A DNA stretch of 64,000 nt, from positions 930,001-994,000 of the forward strand of contig OZ244128.1 in NCBI GenBank assembly GCA_965215995.1, read 5' to 3'. Origin of the DNA: SZUA-309 sp965215995. Lineage in GTDB: Bacteria; Pseudomonadota; Gammaproteobacteria; Pseudomonadales; Azotimanducaceae. Of the stretch, positions 42,753 through 52,316 are shown one piece after another. Below the pieces are notes generated by a model, which was not told where the DNA came from, searched no databases, and worked only from the letters and a program-made list of their open reading frames with translations. A program made the translations under genes and the position numbers. Every line of letters starts with the position of its first letter. Position 1 is the first letter of the stretch.

Positions 42753-44282
42753 TCAGCCCGCTTCCCGGACTTTGTTCACCCGGCGCATACCGTCGTAGAC
42801 GAACTCTTCACCATCAAGGTCGATGGCGGGAATCTCGTCGCGCTCCTTCCAGTAGTCCTGATTGTGGCGCCACTCGTCCTTGCTGCCCCGTTGCGGCAGT
42901 TTGTCGATGTCGCGCATCAGGTAGTTGGGATTGAAGTTGTCTGCTTCGATCCAGGGCAGGATCTCCATGTCCTTGTCTTCCTCGCGGAATGCCACCTCTA
43001 CCCTGTTTGCACCCACCTCGTCCATGTGGTTCAAGAGCCCGCAGACGAAGTCGGCGAGCATGTCGACCCTGAGCGTCCAGCTGGCACGGAAGTAGCCGAA
43101 TACCCAGACCAGGTTCGGCACGCCGGTGAACATCATGCCGCGGTAGTTGACGGTTTCGTGCCAGTCCACGGACTCGCCGTCCACCTCAAAGGGAATGTCG
43201 CCCATGACCGAAAGATGGAAACCGGTGCAGGCAACGATCATATCGGCCTCGATCTCCTCACCGGAGCTGGTCCGTACACCTTTCTCCGTGAAGGTATCGA
43301 GGGTATCCGTTACCACTGACAACTTGCCGTCGACGGCCGCCTTGAAGACGTCGCCTTCCGGGCAGAACGCCAGGCGTTGCTGCCAGACCCGGTATTTCGG
43401 CGTGAAGTGCGGTTCGAACTCGAAATCCTGTCCCGCATACAGGCGTACCAGTTCCTTGAGCTCTTCGAAGACCACATCGGGCTCGGTCTGGCAACGCTTG
43501 GTCAGCTGATCCTGGTCATACATGATCTGGGCTCGCACCACCCGGTGAATGGTCGGCTCGTCGATCCCGACCTCGCGTAGCCGATCGGCCAGCTCGTTTT
43601 TGTTTTCACTACAGAAGAAGTAGGTGGGCGAGCGCTGCAGCATGGTCACGTGTTCCGCCTTCTCGGCGAAGGCCGGAATCACAGTCGCAGCGGTGGCGCC
43701 GGAGCCGATCACCAGGATCCGCTTGCCGGTGTAGTCGGTCTCGGGATCCCACAGCTGCGCGTGGATGAATTCGCCTTTGTACTGATCCATGCCTGGCCAG
43801 TCCGGAATGTAGGGGTTCTCATGGTCGTAGTAACCCTGACACATCCACAGGAAATTGCAGGTGAACTGCAGCTCAGCGCCATCGGACAGACGGGTCGCCT
43901 CCACCGTCCACAGGTTGTCGTCACTCGACCAACGGCATCGATCGATCCGGTGACCATAGCGGATGTGCTGATCGATGCCGTTTTCTTCGATCACCTCACC
44001 CATGTACTTGAGAATCTCCTCCGCGCTGGCGATGGGAGCGCCTACCCAGGGCTTGAACCGATAACCAAACGTATAGAGGTCCGAGTCAGAGCGAACGCCC
44101 GGATACTTGTGGGTTTCCCAGGTGCCACCGAAGGTGTCCTTCATCTCCAGAATCAGATAGCTCTTGTTCGGGCTCTGCTCCTGCAGGTGGTAAGCAGAAC
44201 CCACCCCGGAGATGCCCGCGCCGACTATCAGCACATCCACATGAGTGGCGGCTTCCGATACTTCTTGCGCTTGTGCGGTCAC
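42753..44282 (-). CDS. Flavin-containing monooxygenase, Baeyer-Villiger type
   Basis: A 509-residue protein with two dinucleotide folds: VGAGISGVGSAYHL (FAD) near the N-terminus and VIGSGATAATVIPA (NADPH). The Baeyer-Villiger fingerprint between them reads YKGEFIHAQLWD, and FGGTWETHKYPGVRSDSD is typical of the EtaA-like group. These enzymes insert oxygen next to ketones to give esters or lactones. Start GTG 44282 is preferred (GAGG 5 nt upstream) over TTG 44300. Divergent from an SDR that could form or use the ketone. Confidence 0.86.
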   Translation of the reverse strand: MTAQAQEVSEAATHVDVLIVGAGISGVGSAYHLQEQSPNKSYLILEMKDTFGGTWETHKYPGVRSDSDLYTFGYRFKPWVGAPIASAEEILKYMGEVIEENGIDQHIRYGHRIDRCRWSSDDNLWTVEATRLSDGAELQFTCNFLWMCQGYYDHENPYIPDWPGMDQYKGEFIHAQLWDPETDYTGKRILVIGSGATAATVIPAFAEKAEHVTMLQRSPTYFFCSENKNELADRLREVGIDEPTIHRVVRAQIMYDQDQLTKRCQTEPDVVFEELKELVRLYAGQDFEFEPHFTPKYRVWQQRLAFCPEGDVFKAAVDGKLSVVTDTLDTFTEKGVRTSSGEEIEADMIVACTGFHLSVMGDIPFEVDGESVDWHETVNYRGMMFTGVPNLVWVFGYFRASWTLRVDMLADFVCGLLNHMDEVGANRVEVAFREEDKDMEILPWIEADNFNPNYLMRDIDKLPQRGSKDEWRHNQDYWKERDEIPAIDLDGEEFVYDGMRRVNKVREAG

Positions 44283-44346
44283 TTTTACCTCTTCTCTCAA
44301 GTTAATCAGAATAAGTCTGACAGGAATCGGGCCGGAATGGCCCTAC

Positions 44347-44362
44347 GTGTATTCCCCTACAC
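44347..44362. promoter_or_regulatory. Operator candidate GTGTA-N6-TACAC between the BVMO and SDR genes
   Basis: GTGTA-TTCCCC-TACAC, 16 bp, lies 11-13 bp before an extended -10 element of the SDR gene. A second palindrome, GGGCC-GGAAT-GGCCC (44329-44343), adjoins it. Suggestive of a repressor site; the regulator is not in the window. Confidence 0.4.
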
Positions 44363-44372
44363 TACCCGATCC

Positions 44373-44381
44373 TGCTATAGA
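44373..44381 (+). promoter_or_regulatory. Extended -10 promoter element before the SDR gene
   Basis: TG-C-TATAGA (44373-44381) matches the extended -10 form, 36 bp before the ATG. No convincing -35 is seen, as is common for this type. Confidence 0.4.
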
Positions 44382-44417
44382 TGGCCGAATCAGCCCAGAT
44401 GTACGGAGAATCAGAAT

Positions 44418-45296
44418 ATGGAGCAGCTCGAGGGTAAAACCGCCTTCATTACCGGTGGCGCCAACGGTATCGGCCTTGCCATGGCGAAGGCCTTCCTGGC
44501 GGAAGGCATGAACGTCGCTATCGCCGACGTGGATCAGGCAGCACTGGCTGATGCCGAAGCCACACTGCGCGGCAGTAATGCCGAAGTTCGCGGCTATCCG
44601 CTGGATGTGACCGATCGGGCGCAGTACACGGCGGTTGCCGATCAGGTGGAGGCGGACCTGGGTCCCGTTCACCTCGTCTGCAACAACGCCGGTGTCTATC
44701 GGGGCGGCTCCATGGATTCAGTCACCTATGAGGACTGGGACTGGGTCATGGGGGTGAACGTGGGCGGCGTGATCAACGGGGTGCAGACCTGGGTGCGACG
44801 AATCGAAGCGCACGGCCAGGGCGGTCACATCGTCAACACCGCCTCCATGGCCGGCATGGTCACCTCACCGGGGCTGGGGGTGTACAACACCAGCAAGTTC
44901 GCCGTGGTGGGATTGTCTGAAGCGCTGCGCGAAGATCTGGCCGAACAAGGCATCGGTGTGTCCGTGCTCTGCCCGGGCATGGTGCAGACCCGTATTCTGG
45001 AAAGCGAGCGCACCCGACCGGAAGCCCTCGCGCCGGAGGACGAGAGTGCGGAAGCGGCCGCCAAGGCGCACAGTGAGATGATGCAGATGGCCATGAACGC
45101 CGGTATCCCCGCTGAAGAGGTGGCGCAACTGGTCGTGGACGGGGTGAGCCAGAACCTGATGTACCTGTTTCCGCATCCGGAGATGAAAGCGTCCACGGAG
45201 TTGCGTGTTCAGGCCATTCTGGATGCATTCGGTGAGGCGGACCCGGAACGGGTGCGGGCCCAGGAAGAGTTCCTGGCCGATCTGCTCAAGGAGTGA
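44418..45296 (+). CDS. Short-chain dehydrogenase/reductase
   Basis: A 292-residue SDR with TGGANGIG (12-19), NNAG (89-92), Ser 143, Tyr 156 and Lys 160 (YNTSK). Asp in AIADVD suggests NAD(H). The C-terminal 50 residues are longer than in minimal SDRs. GGAGA lies upstream of the ATG. The open frame extends far upstream through the BVMO gene but is non-coding there. Probably works with the divergent BVMO on alcohol/ketone substrates. Confidence 0.86.
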   Translation: MEQLEGKTAFITGGANGIGLAMAKAFLAEGMNVAIADVDQAALADAEATLRGSNAEVRGYPLDVTDRAQYTAVADQVEADLGPVHLVCNNAGVYRGGSMDSVTYEDWDWVMGVNVGGVINGVQTWVRRIEAHGQGGHIVNTASMAGMVTSPGLGVYNTSKFAVVGLSEALREDLAEQGIGVSVLCPGMVQTRILESERTRPEALAPEDESAEAAAKAHSEMMQMAMNAGIPAEEVAQLVVDGVSQNLMYLFPHPEMKASTELRVQAILDAFGEADPERVRAQEEFLADLLKE

Positions 45297-45304
45297 GCGC
45301 ATGC

Positions 45305-45333
45305 CCGGCTGAGCGCTTCGAGCCGGAAGTTTT
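45305..45333. terminator. Possible bidirectional terminator
   Basis: CCGGCT-GAGCGCTTCG-AGCCGG (45305-45326), then AAGTTTT, between the convergent SDR and BCCT genes. The stem is 6 bp with a further internal pairing; the T run is short. Confidence 0.35.
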
Positions 45334-46882
45334 CAATCAGACACCGAAAGGTTCCCGGCCCGCGAGCGTTCGTCCGCGTGGAGGCTCCTCCAGAGGCCGA
45401 TCGTCATGACGGCGACCACCACGAGCAGCGGCACAGACACGGCGACCACGGCCGATTGCAACGGTCGCAGCCCACCGATCTGAATCAGGGTAATGGGCAG
45501 AAGCCCGAGCACGACGGCCCAGAACACCCGATTCCAACGTGCCGGATGGGCATCTCGCGGCAAGGCGCGCGTGGTGGAGGAGGCCAGGGTGTACGAGGCG
45601 GAGTCATAGCTGGTGGCTGCGAAGATCACGCAGATCAGCGCGAAGAGCGGCAACACCAGGTAAGCCATCGGCAACGAGGCTACCACCTCGACCACGGCCG
45701 TGGCTGCACCAGCGCCATTGAGCGTATTCAGCACCGCCAGTTGCCCGGTCTGCTCCATGCTGACCGCATAGTTACCCAGCACCAAAAAGAACAGCGAGGT
45801 GCCCAGCGTGCCGTAACCCAAGGCGCCCAGGATCACCTGACGTAAGCTTCGACCGCCGGATATCTTGGTGATGAAGATCCCCATGAAGGGGCCCAGCGCC
45901 AGCCACCAGGCCCAGTAGAAGACCGTCCACGACTCCACGAAATTCGATCCTGCCGCAGGATCCGTCCAGGTGCTCATGGTCAGAAAATTCTGCAGCATGA
46001 ATCCGACGGTTGCGGTGCCATGCTCGAGAATGAAGACGCTGGGACCGGAAACGAACACCACGATCAGCAGCGCGAAGGCCAACCACACCGCCAGATTGCT
46101 GAGCCGCCTGATACCTTTTCCAGGCCGACCCAGACACTGATGGCGAATACGACGGTCACCACCGTGATGACGACCACCTTCAGTGCAAAGGTGTCTTCAA
46201 ATCCGAACATCCAGCCGAGGCAGGCGGCGATCAGCGGCACGGCAAGCCCGATTCCGGTGCTGCAGGCACCGATCAGACCGACCATGTAGGTCATGTCGAT
46301 CAGACGGCCCGGGAAACGGTGCGCCCAGTGGCCGATCACCGGCTCGCAAGCGGCGCTCAAGGTCAGAGAGCGTACACCCCGCACATGATAAGCATAAGCG
46401 ATGGCTATGGCTGGCAGGCAGTACAGGGCCCAGCCGGTGAAGCCCCAATGAAAGATCGGGTAGGCCATCGCCCACTGCAGCGCTTCGGGCGTGCCGGGGG
46501 CCACTCCCATGGGCGGCGCCTGATAGTAGTGTGCCCACTCGATGGTGCCCCAGTAGAGAACGCTGGTGCCAATGCCTCCGCAGAACAGCATGGCCGCCCA
46601 GCTGAAGGTGGTGAAGTCCGGGGATTGCTGATCGCCAAGCCGGACCAGACCGAAGCGGGAGAAGGCCAGATAGAGCAGCAATGCAATCGCGACGATGCTG
46701 AACAGGATGTACCCTATCCCGAGCTTTTCCGTCACGAACCGAAAGGCTGTGTTCAGGGTGACCGCCCCGGCATCGGGATAAAGCCCGAGAGGGATGCAGA
46801 CTGCAAAGACGATCGCCGCACTTGAGAAGAATATGAACCAATCGATACTGGCGGCAGGATCGTCGGGCTGCAGACGTCGCAT
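45333..46882 (-). pseudogene. BCCT family transporter with a frameshift
   Basis: Two overlapping frames together encode a betaine/choline/carnitine-type transporter of about 516 residues. The N-terminal half (start ATG 46882) runs to VWVGLEK; the C-terminal half resumes with GIRRLSNLAVWLAF and carries the Trp-box FYWAWWLALGP. The join is at GAAAAGGTATC on the minus strand (about 46113-46120), where one base is missing relative to an intact gene (1550 rather than 1551 bp). Downstream of the shift the first frame soon leaves the family. It could be a true inactivation, a sequencing error or -1 slippage. Divergent from the GMC oxidoreductase. Confidence 0.82.
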
Positions 46883-46939
46883 AAAGTCTGGTCTTGAAGG
46901 CCAGAGCAGGAGCCTAACGCAGCGGAGCTTGTTAAGCGA

Positions 46940-48583
46940 ATGACGAGCGCCCTGAAAGACGTGTACGACTTTGTGATCGTCGGCGCCGGCTCTGCCGGAT
47001 GCGTGCTGGCAAACAGATTGAGCGCGGATCCCGGCTGCCGGGTGCTGCTGCTGGAAGCTGGAGGCTCGAACAACAGTCTGATCATCAACATGCCCGCCGC
47101 TCTGAGCATCCCGATGAATCGGCGGCGCTTCAACTGGGGCTACGTCGCCGAAGCGGAGCCCGGCCTGAACAACAGGCGTCTGCCATGCCCCCGTGGTCGC
47201 GGCCTCGGCGGATCCTCCGCCATCAACGGCATGGTCTATGTGCGCGGCCATCCGCTGGATTTCGAGCGCTGGAACGATCTTGTCGGGCCCGGAGCAGACT
47301 GGTCCTACGCCGCCGTCCTGCCGTACTTCAAACGGGCGGAACGCTGCCTGGATCAGCGGACGGACGATCGCTACCGGGGACGAGATGGACCGCTCACGAC
47401 CACGACCGGCGCGCTCGAGAATCCGCTCTACGAACGCTTCCTCGAGGCCGGCACTCAGGCAGGGCACACGCTGAGTCCTGATCTGAACGGCTACCAGCAG
47501 GAAGGTGTGGGCACCCTGCCAATGACCGTGGAAGAGGGCGTTCGCTGCAGCGCCGCAAGAGCCTATCTTCGTCCCGTGCTGAACAGAGCCAATCTGGACG
47601 TAGCAACCGGCGCGCTGGTCGATCGCGTCGACTGCTCTGGCAATGAGATCCAGTCGCTCTGCTGGCAGGTGAAAGGCAGGCCGATGAGCACCAGGATCCG
47701 CAGGGAAATCGTCCTCTGTGCCGGTTCGATCGAATCACCCTGCATTCTGCAGCGCTCCGGACTGGGTCCTGGCGAGCTGCTGAGTGAGCATGAGATCCCC
47801 CTCGTTGCCGAGTTGCCGGTAGGCCAGAACCTGATGGATCACCTGGAGGTATATGTTCAACAAGCTTGCGAACGTTCCCTATCCCTGAACCGCAGCCTAA
47901 CGCTTCCCCGGAAAGCAGTCATCGGGCTCGAGTGGCTGCTGAGGCGGCAAGGGCCGGGTGCGACAAATCACTTCGAAACCGGCGGATTCATACGCAGCAC
48001 GGCCGACGCACCCTGGCCGGACATTCAGTTTCACTTCCTGCCCGCCGCCATGCACTACGACGGCTCCCACGTTTCAGCGACACCGGGCTATCAGCTACAC
48101 GTCGGACCGATGCTGCCGCACAGCCGCGGAGAGGTCGCCATCACCTCTGCAAGGGCGGGTCCGCCGCCTCGCATCCGCTTCAACTACTTAAGCCATGAGC
48201 GTGATGTGCGGACGTTCAGGCAATCCGTGCAACGGGCCAGAGAGGTACTTGCCCAGCCTGCCCTCCGCTCGGTAAGCGGTGCCGAGATCACCCCCGGCGC
48301 GGATGCGTCCAGCGACGCGGCGCTGGATGCCTGGATCAGGGCGGACGCGCAGAGTGCTTACCATCCCTGTGGCACCTGTCGTATGGGGGAAGCGGGTGAC
48401 AGCGTTGTGGACGGGGTCGGCCGGGTGCACGGTATCGACGGGCTCAGAGTCGCTGATGCATCGCTCTTTCCGATGATCACCAACGGCAACCTGAACGCAC
48501 CGACGATCATGCTGGCCGAGAAGATCGCGGCAGAGATGACGGGCGACACGCTGGCGCCTGAACAGCAGCCGTTCTACCAATGA
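46940..48583 (+). CDS. GMC family oxidoreductase (choline/alcohol dehydrogenase type)
   Basis: A 547-residue FAD enzyme with the N-terminal VGAGSAGCVLANRL motif, the GMC signature GRGLGGSSAINGMVYVRG and the C-terminal active-site block HPCGTCRMG, then a late TNGNLNAPTIMLAEK segment with Asn. It oxidises a primary alcohol such as choline. GGAG precedes the ATG. The divergent BCCT transporter would fit betaine or choline uptake, but no BetB gene follows; instead a D-amino acid transaminase overlaps the stop. Confidence 0.86.
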   Translation: MTSALKDVYDFVIVGAGSAGCVLANRLSADPGCRVLLLEAGGSNNSLIINMPAALSIPMNRRRFNWGYVAEAEPGLNNRRLPCPRGRGLGGSSAINGMVYVRGHPLDFERWNDLVGPGADWSYAAVLPYFKRAERCLDQRTDDRYRGRDGPLTTTTGALENPLYERFLEAGTQAGHTLSPDLNGYQQEGVGTLPMTVEEGVRCSAARAYLRPVLNRANLDVATGALVDRVDCSGNEIQSLCWQVKGRPMSTRIRREIVLCAGSIESPCILQRSGLGPGELLSEHEIPLVAELPVGQNLMDHLEVYVQQACERSLSLNRSLTLPRKAVIGLEWLLRRQGPGATNHFETGGFIRSTADAPWPDIQFHFLPAAMHYDGSHVSATPGYQLHVGPMLPHSRGEVAITSARAGPPPRIRFNYLSHERDVRTFRQSVQRAREVLAQPALRSVSGAEITPGADASSDAALDAWIRADAQSAYHPCGTCRMGEAGDSVVDGVGRVHGIDGLRVADASLFPMITNGNLNAPTIMLAEKIAAEMTGDTLAPEQQPFYQ

Positions 48584-49431
48584 GCGAGGTGGTATATCTC
48601 AATGGCAAATGGTGCGCTCCGGAAGAGGCGCTGGTGAACGTCGGCGATCGGGGCTTTCTCTTTGCCGATGCGGTGTACGAAGCAACACCCGCCTACAAAG
48701 GGCGCTTCCTGCGACTCGATCTGCACCTGGCTCGCCTCGTCCGAGGTCTGGCGGCACTACGGATCGAATACGACATCAGCAGGCTCGACTCTCTTCACCA
48801 CGAGATCTTGAATCGCAACGATCTCGGTGGGGCCGACTGGGCCATGGTGTACGCGCAGATCACCCGGGGTGCTGCGCCCCGGACCCATGCCTTTCCGGCA
48901 AATCCGATCCCGCCCACCGTTTACCTTTTCGCAAGGCAACTCGAACGACCGGATCCATCGCGTTGGCAGGGAGGCTACTCTGCAATCACCCATGCTGATT
49001 TCCGCTGGCACCATGCCCAGCTGAAAACCACCATGCTGCTGCCAAACGTTCTGGCCCAACAGGCTGCGGTTGAGGCCGGTGTGGATGAGGTGATCTTCAT
49101 CAGGGACGGCATTGCCCTTGAAGGCAGCCATGCAAACCTCTTCCTCGTTCGAGATACCGTGCTCTACACCGCGCCTCTCGATCACAGAGTGTTACCCGGC
49201 ATCACCCGCGCTCTGGTCCTGGAATTGGCTGAGCGCCTGGATATCGATGTACGGCAGGAAGACAGCAGTGAAGTCGCGCTGAGAGAGGCCGATGAAGTCT
49301 TCCTCTGCGGCACCACCACCGAGATCCGACCGCTGATCAGCATCGATGGTGCACCGATCGGAGACGGCCAGGTCGGCCCGGTCACTCGGTTGCTCCACAC
49401 GGACTTTCAGGCGCTGACCGAGGCCCTTTAG
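48580..49431 (+). CDS. D-amino acid aminotransferase (class IV)
   Basis: A 283-residue PLP enzyme of fold type IV. The PLP Lys is at about 149 (HAQLKTTMLLPN), and VNVGDRGFLFADAVYE and the late LCGTTTEIRPL segment match D-alanine transaminase-like proteins. It moves amino groups between D-amino acids and 2-oxo acids. The ATG overlaps the GMC stop (48580-48583), so the two are translated together. Confidence 0.85.
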   Translation: MSEVVYLNGKWCAPEEALVNVGDRGFLFADAVYEATPAYKGRFLRLDLHLARLVRGLAALRIEYDISRLDSLHHEILNRNDLGGADWAMVYAQITRGAAPRTHAFPANPIPPTVYLFARQLERPDPSRWQGGYSAITHADFRWHHAQLKTTMLLPNVLAQQAAVEAGVDEVIFIRDGIALEGSHANLFLVRDTVLYTAPLDHRVLPGITRALVLELAERLDIDVRQEDSSEVALREADEVFLCGTTTEIRPLISIDGAPIGDGQVGPVTRLLHTDFQALTEAL

Positions 49432-49554
49432 AGCCTCCTGGGAGCATTCGAGCGAAAGCTCATCCGTGGGCTTGATACGCATGACCGGATTGTGCGAACG
49501 CCCTGTCAGACTGGTACCCTGCAGTTCTACTCACTGATTCGATAGGAGAGGACA

Positions 49555-50052
49555 ATGGCCCTATATCCAGCCTGGCTGAAACGCTCCGGCATTCTGCTCG
49601 CCGTTGGACTCATGAGCACGGTGCTTCACGCGGATGTAGTCCGGCTCTCAGAACCGGTTGAATCCACTGACAGCTACGAGACGTTCGGCGCACCGCTCCC
49701 CGAGCAGGCGGACGTCATCGCCCTCGGTGCTTTGCTCACAGCCAGCGCAAGCTACCTGGACCGGGATGTGGTGGTGGAAACCCGAGTCGCTCAGGTCTGC
49801 CAGGCCAAAGGCTGCTTCTTTATCGCTCAGGAAGGTTCACACGCAGCCCGAGTGTCGTTCAAAGACTATGGCTTCTTCGTGCCGTCGGACATCAGCGGCC
49901 GGACGGTCACCCTGGCTGGCACGCTGATTCGCAGTGAGCTCTCCGAGGCACAAGCAGCGCATCTGAATGAAGATGCTGGCGGCGGTGCGTCCATTCGCCC
50001 CGGTGCCCAGTACGAGATTGTCGCGACTTCTGTACGGATACCGCGAAAGTAG
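49555..50052 (+). CDS. DUF4920 domain exported protein
   Basis: A 165-residue protein with a signal peptide (about 1-26, ending VLHADV). The mature part has the DUF4920 pattern: an ALLTASASYLDRDVVVETRV strand pair, the VCQAKGCFF motif with two Cys, and a VTLAGTLIRSELS segment. The two Cys may bind metal or form a disulfide. AGGAGAGGA precedes the ATG. It lies 4 nt before a cation transporter gene, suggesting a metal-related role. Confidence 0.77.
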   Translation: MALYPAWLKRSGILLAVGLMSTVLHADVVRLSEPVESTDSYETFGAPLPEQADVIALGALLTASASYLDRDVVVETRVAQVCQAKGCFFIAQEGSHAARVSFKDYGFFVPSDISGRTVTLAGTLIRSELSEAQAAHLNEDAGGGASIRPGAQYEIVATSVRIPRK

Positions 50053-50056
50053 ACCC

Positions 50057-50695
50057 ATGAGCGGCTGTTGCGGCAAGGCGGTCGATGTTGCTGCCCTGGC
50101 GGCGCGGCAGAGACAGGTTCTGATCTGGGTGCTCATCATCAACCTGGCCACCTTCGTGATGATGGTCGTCGGTTCGATCCTGAGCGGTTCATCTGCACTC
50201 TTGTCCGGCACGCTCGACAATCTTGGCGATGCGCTCACCTACGCGGCCAGCCTGATGGTGGTGGGAGCCAGCGCGCTTGCCAAAGCCCGAGTGGCCTTTC
50301 TCAAAGGTCTCCTGATTCTGGGTGCTGCGGCGGCGGTTGCTGTGCAGATCGGCTGGCGGCTGACGAACATGGAAGCACCGGTGGTTGAGACCATGAGCAT
50401 CGCCGCCGTGCTGAATCTTGCCGCCAACGCCTTCTGTCTCTACCTGCTCACGCCCCTGAAAGACAACGATGTGAACATGAGCTCGGTCTGGGAGTGCTCG
50501 CGCAACGATGTGTTCGAGGGATCCGCAGTAATCGCTACGGCAGCTTTCGTCTGGCTGCTCGACTCAGGCTGGCCGGATGTCATCGTCGCCAGCGTCCTGC
50601 TCGTCATGTTTCTCCGCTCTGCGGTGCGCGTGCTCCGAAGTGCATGGAACGAGATGCGGCTCGCATCCCGGATGCCAACCGAATCCGCGGCCTGA
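50057..50695 (+). CDS. Cation diffusion facilitator-like transporter
   Basis: A 212-residue protein with about six hydrophobic segments and the CDF-type motif LSGTLDNLGDALTYAAS in helix 2, plus SRNDVFEGSAV in helix 5. These give Asp/Asn/Glu sites for a divalent cation. The N-terminus MSGCCGK holds paired Cys. It lacks the usual cytoplasmic C-terminal domain. Co-transcribed with the exported DUF4920 gene 4 nt upstream, which may be a metal-binding partner. Confidence 0.75.
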   Translation: MSGCCGKAVDVAALAARQRQVLIWVLIINLATFVMMVVGSILSGSSALLSGTLDNLGDALTYAASLMVVGASALAKARVAFLKGLLILGAAAAVAVQIGWRLTNMEAPVVETMSIAAVLNLAANAFCLYLLTPLKDNDVNMSSVWECSRNDVFEGSAVIATAAFVWLLDSGWPDVIVASVLLVMFLRSAVRVLRSAWNEMRLASRMPTESAA

Positions 50696-50698
50696 TCC

Positions 50699-52114
50699 TC
50701 AGCTCAGAATCCAGCCATCCGGGTAGGATTTCCTCAAATATCGGTTAGCTTCAGGCAGGTTGGTTACCTGCATCTTCCCGGCATCGTAGTCAATCTGTGC
50801 CTTCACCCGGATCGCCACGTTACCCAGAAGCCCTACCTCGGTCAGCGGCGCTGCGTAATCGAAGTTCGAGCAGGCCTGCCCACCTTCCCTGATCGCCCGA
50901 ATCCAGTCGTCGTGATGGCTGCCGCTGACGCGCTCGATGCTCTGCTCGGGAGGATCCGCCTTGACCTCCGCTTCCCGTGCCTCCGGCAGGATGCGTACCG
51001 TCCGCGTGTAGGTATCCGTCACCATGAAACCTTCCGAGCCGATGAACAGCGATCCGCTCTTGTCCGGTCCAAGCAGCGTTGCCTGGTCGATGCCATTAAG
51101 GGCCGGTGGTAACAGGCCACCATCGAGCCAGTGATAGGTGACCGCATCCCGCCGGCCTTTCTTCGGGAACTGGTAGGTGATGGCCGACGCGTTTGGCGCG
51201 CTGGCGTCATTCACCATGGTTGCCAACGCAGAGACCGAATCCGGCAGTCCCAGATCCAGGCCGTAGAAAGCGGCGTCCATCACGTGACAGGCCATATCAC
51301 CTACCGCGCCGCAGCCATAGTCCCACCACGCTCGCCAACTGAACGGCAGGTAACCCGGATCATAGGGCCGAGGGTCTGCCACACCCTGCCACAATGCCCA
51401 ATCGAGACCGTCAGGCAGAACCGGAACGAACTCGCTGTGATCAGGCAGGTCCAGACCTTGCGGCCAGATCGGTCGGTTGGTCCAGGAATACACTTCGCGC
51501 ACCCGGCCAATCGCACCTGCAGCGATCCACTCCCGGGCCAGCCGCACTCCGTCGTTGGAATGCCCCTGATTGCCCATCTGTGTGACCACGCCCTGCTTGC
51601 GGGCGGCTTCCGCCAACAAGCGCGCTTCTTCCACCGTATGGGTCAGCGGCTTCTCGCAGTAGACGTTGATACCCAGATTGATGGCCGACATGGCAATGGG
51701 GAAGTGCATGTGATCGGGGGTTGAGATGACTACGCCGTCGAGGCTGTCACCAAGCTCCTCGAGCATCAGCCGATAGTCGCGATACCACCGGGCACCGCGC
51801 TTTTCGGCCGCTTTGAGCAGCTCATCGAACTGCGCCGACCAGCTCCTCTCACTCCGCGCTGCGGCAACCGTTCGCTCATCCACGTCGCAGAAGCCAACCA
51901 GGTTGTGCTGATGAAGCGCTCCGATGGAGCTCGCCCCTTTACCACCCACACCCACGAAGGCCAGATCGAGTCGGTCACTCGGCGGCAGAACATCCGCAGT
52001 CGAGCCGAGCATCACTCCGGGTACACCCGCTGCACCGGCAGCAGAAATGCCTGCCGCAGTCTTCAAGAACCGGCGACGACTTGAACCGATCACCGCAGCC
52101 TTTGTCTCTCCCAT
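50699..52114 (-). CDS. Tat-exported Gfo/Idh/MocA family oxidoreductase
   Basis: A 471-residue protein with a twin-arginine signal (SSRRRFLK) and a hydrophobic Ala/Gly-rich segment. A Rossmann domain with LAFVGVGGKGASS and the Gfo/Idh/MocA motif YCEKPLTHTV follows, then the alpha/beta C-domain. Length and export signal fit the secreted members related to glycosidase-like (GH109-type) NAD-dependent enzymes and sugar oxidoreductases. Start ATG 52114 is chosen since the preceding 13 codons lack features. Converges with the CDF gene 3 bp away. Confidence 0.83.
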   Translation of the reverse strand: MGETKAAVIGSSRRRFLKTAAGISAAGAAGVPGVMLGSTADVLPPSDRLDLAFVGVGGKGASSIGALHQHNLVGFCDVDERTVAAARSERSWSAQFDELLKAAEKRGARWYRDYRLMLEELGDSLDGVVISTPDHMHFPIAMSAINLGINVYCEKPLTHTVEEARLLAEAARKQGVVTQMGNQGHSNDGVRLAREWIAAGAIGRVREVYSWTNRPIWPQGLDLPDHSEFVPVLPDGLDWALWQGVADPRPYDPGYLPFSWRAWWDYGCGAVGDMACHVMDAAFYGLDLGLPDSVSALATMVNDASAPNASAITYQFPKKGRRDAVTYHWLDGGLLPPALNGIDQATLLGPDKSGSLFIGSEGFMVTDTYTRTVRILPEAREAEVKADPPEQSIERVSGSHHDDWIRAIREGGQACSNFDYAAPLTEVGLLGNVAIRVKAQIDYDAGKMQVTNLPEANRYLRKSYPDGWILS

Positions 52115-52316
52115 CTCCGCTCCGTGGACGACAGATGCGCGAAGGATAGCCACTGTGACGCAATTCCGTCGAGCTGAAATGACAGGTGCCGATTTGTGAC
52201 CCCTGCCGTCGACATCACGAACCTGAAGCGGTTAGGTGTACGTTTCAGCAAGCCGTGCAGCAGAAGGATCTGACCAGGCCGGCCGACCCGCTCGGCCCTC
52301 AACCGGCAGGACGCCA

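Noticed and set aside
43650..44417. 256-codon upstream extension of the SDR at 44418
   Set aside because: It is antisense to the BVMO gene; the SDR fold begins at ATG 44418 with a ribosome site.
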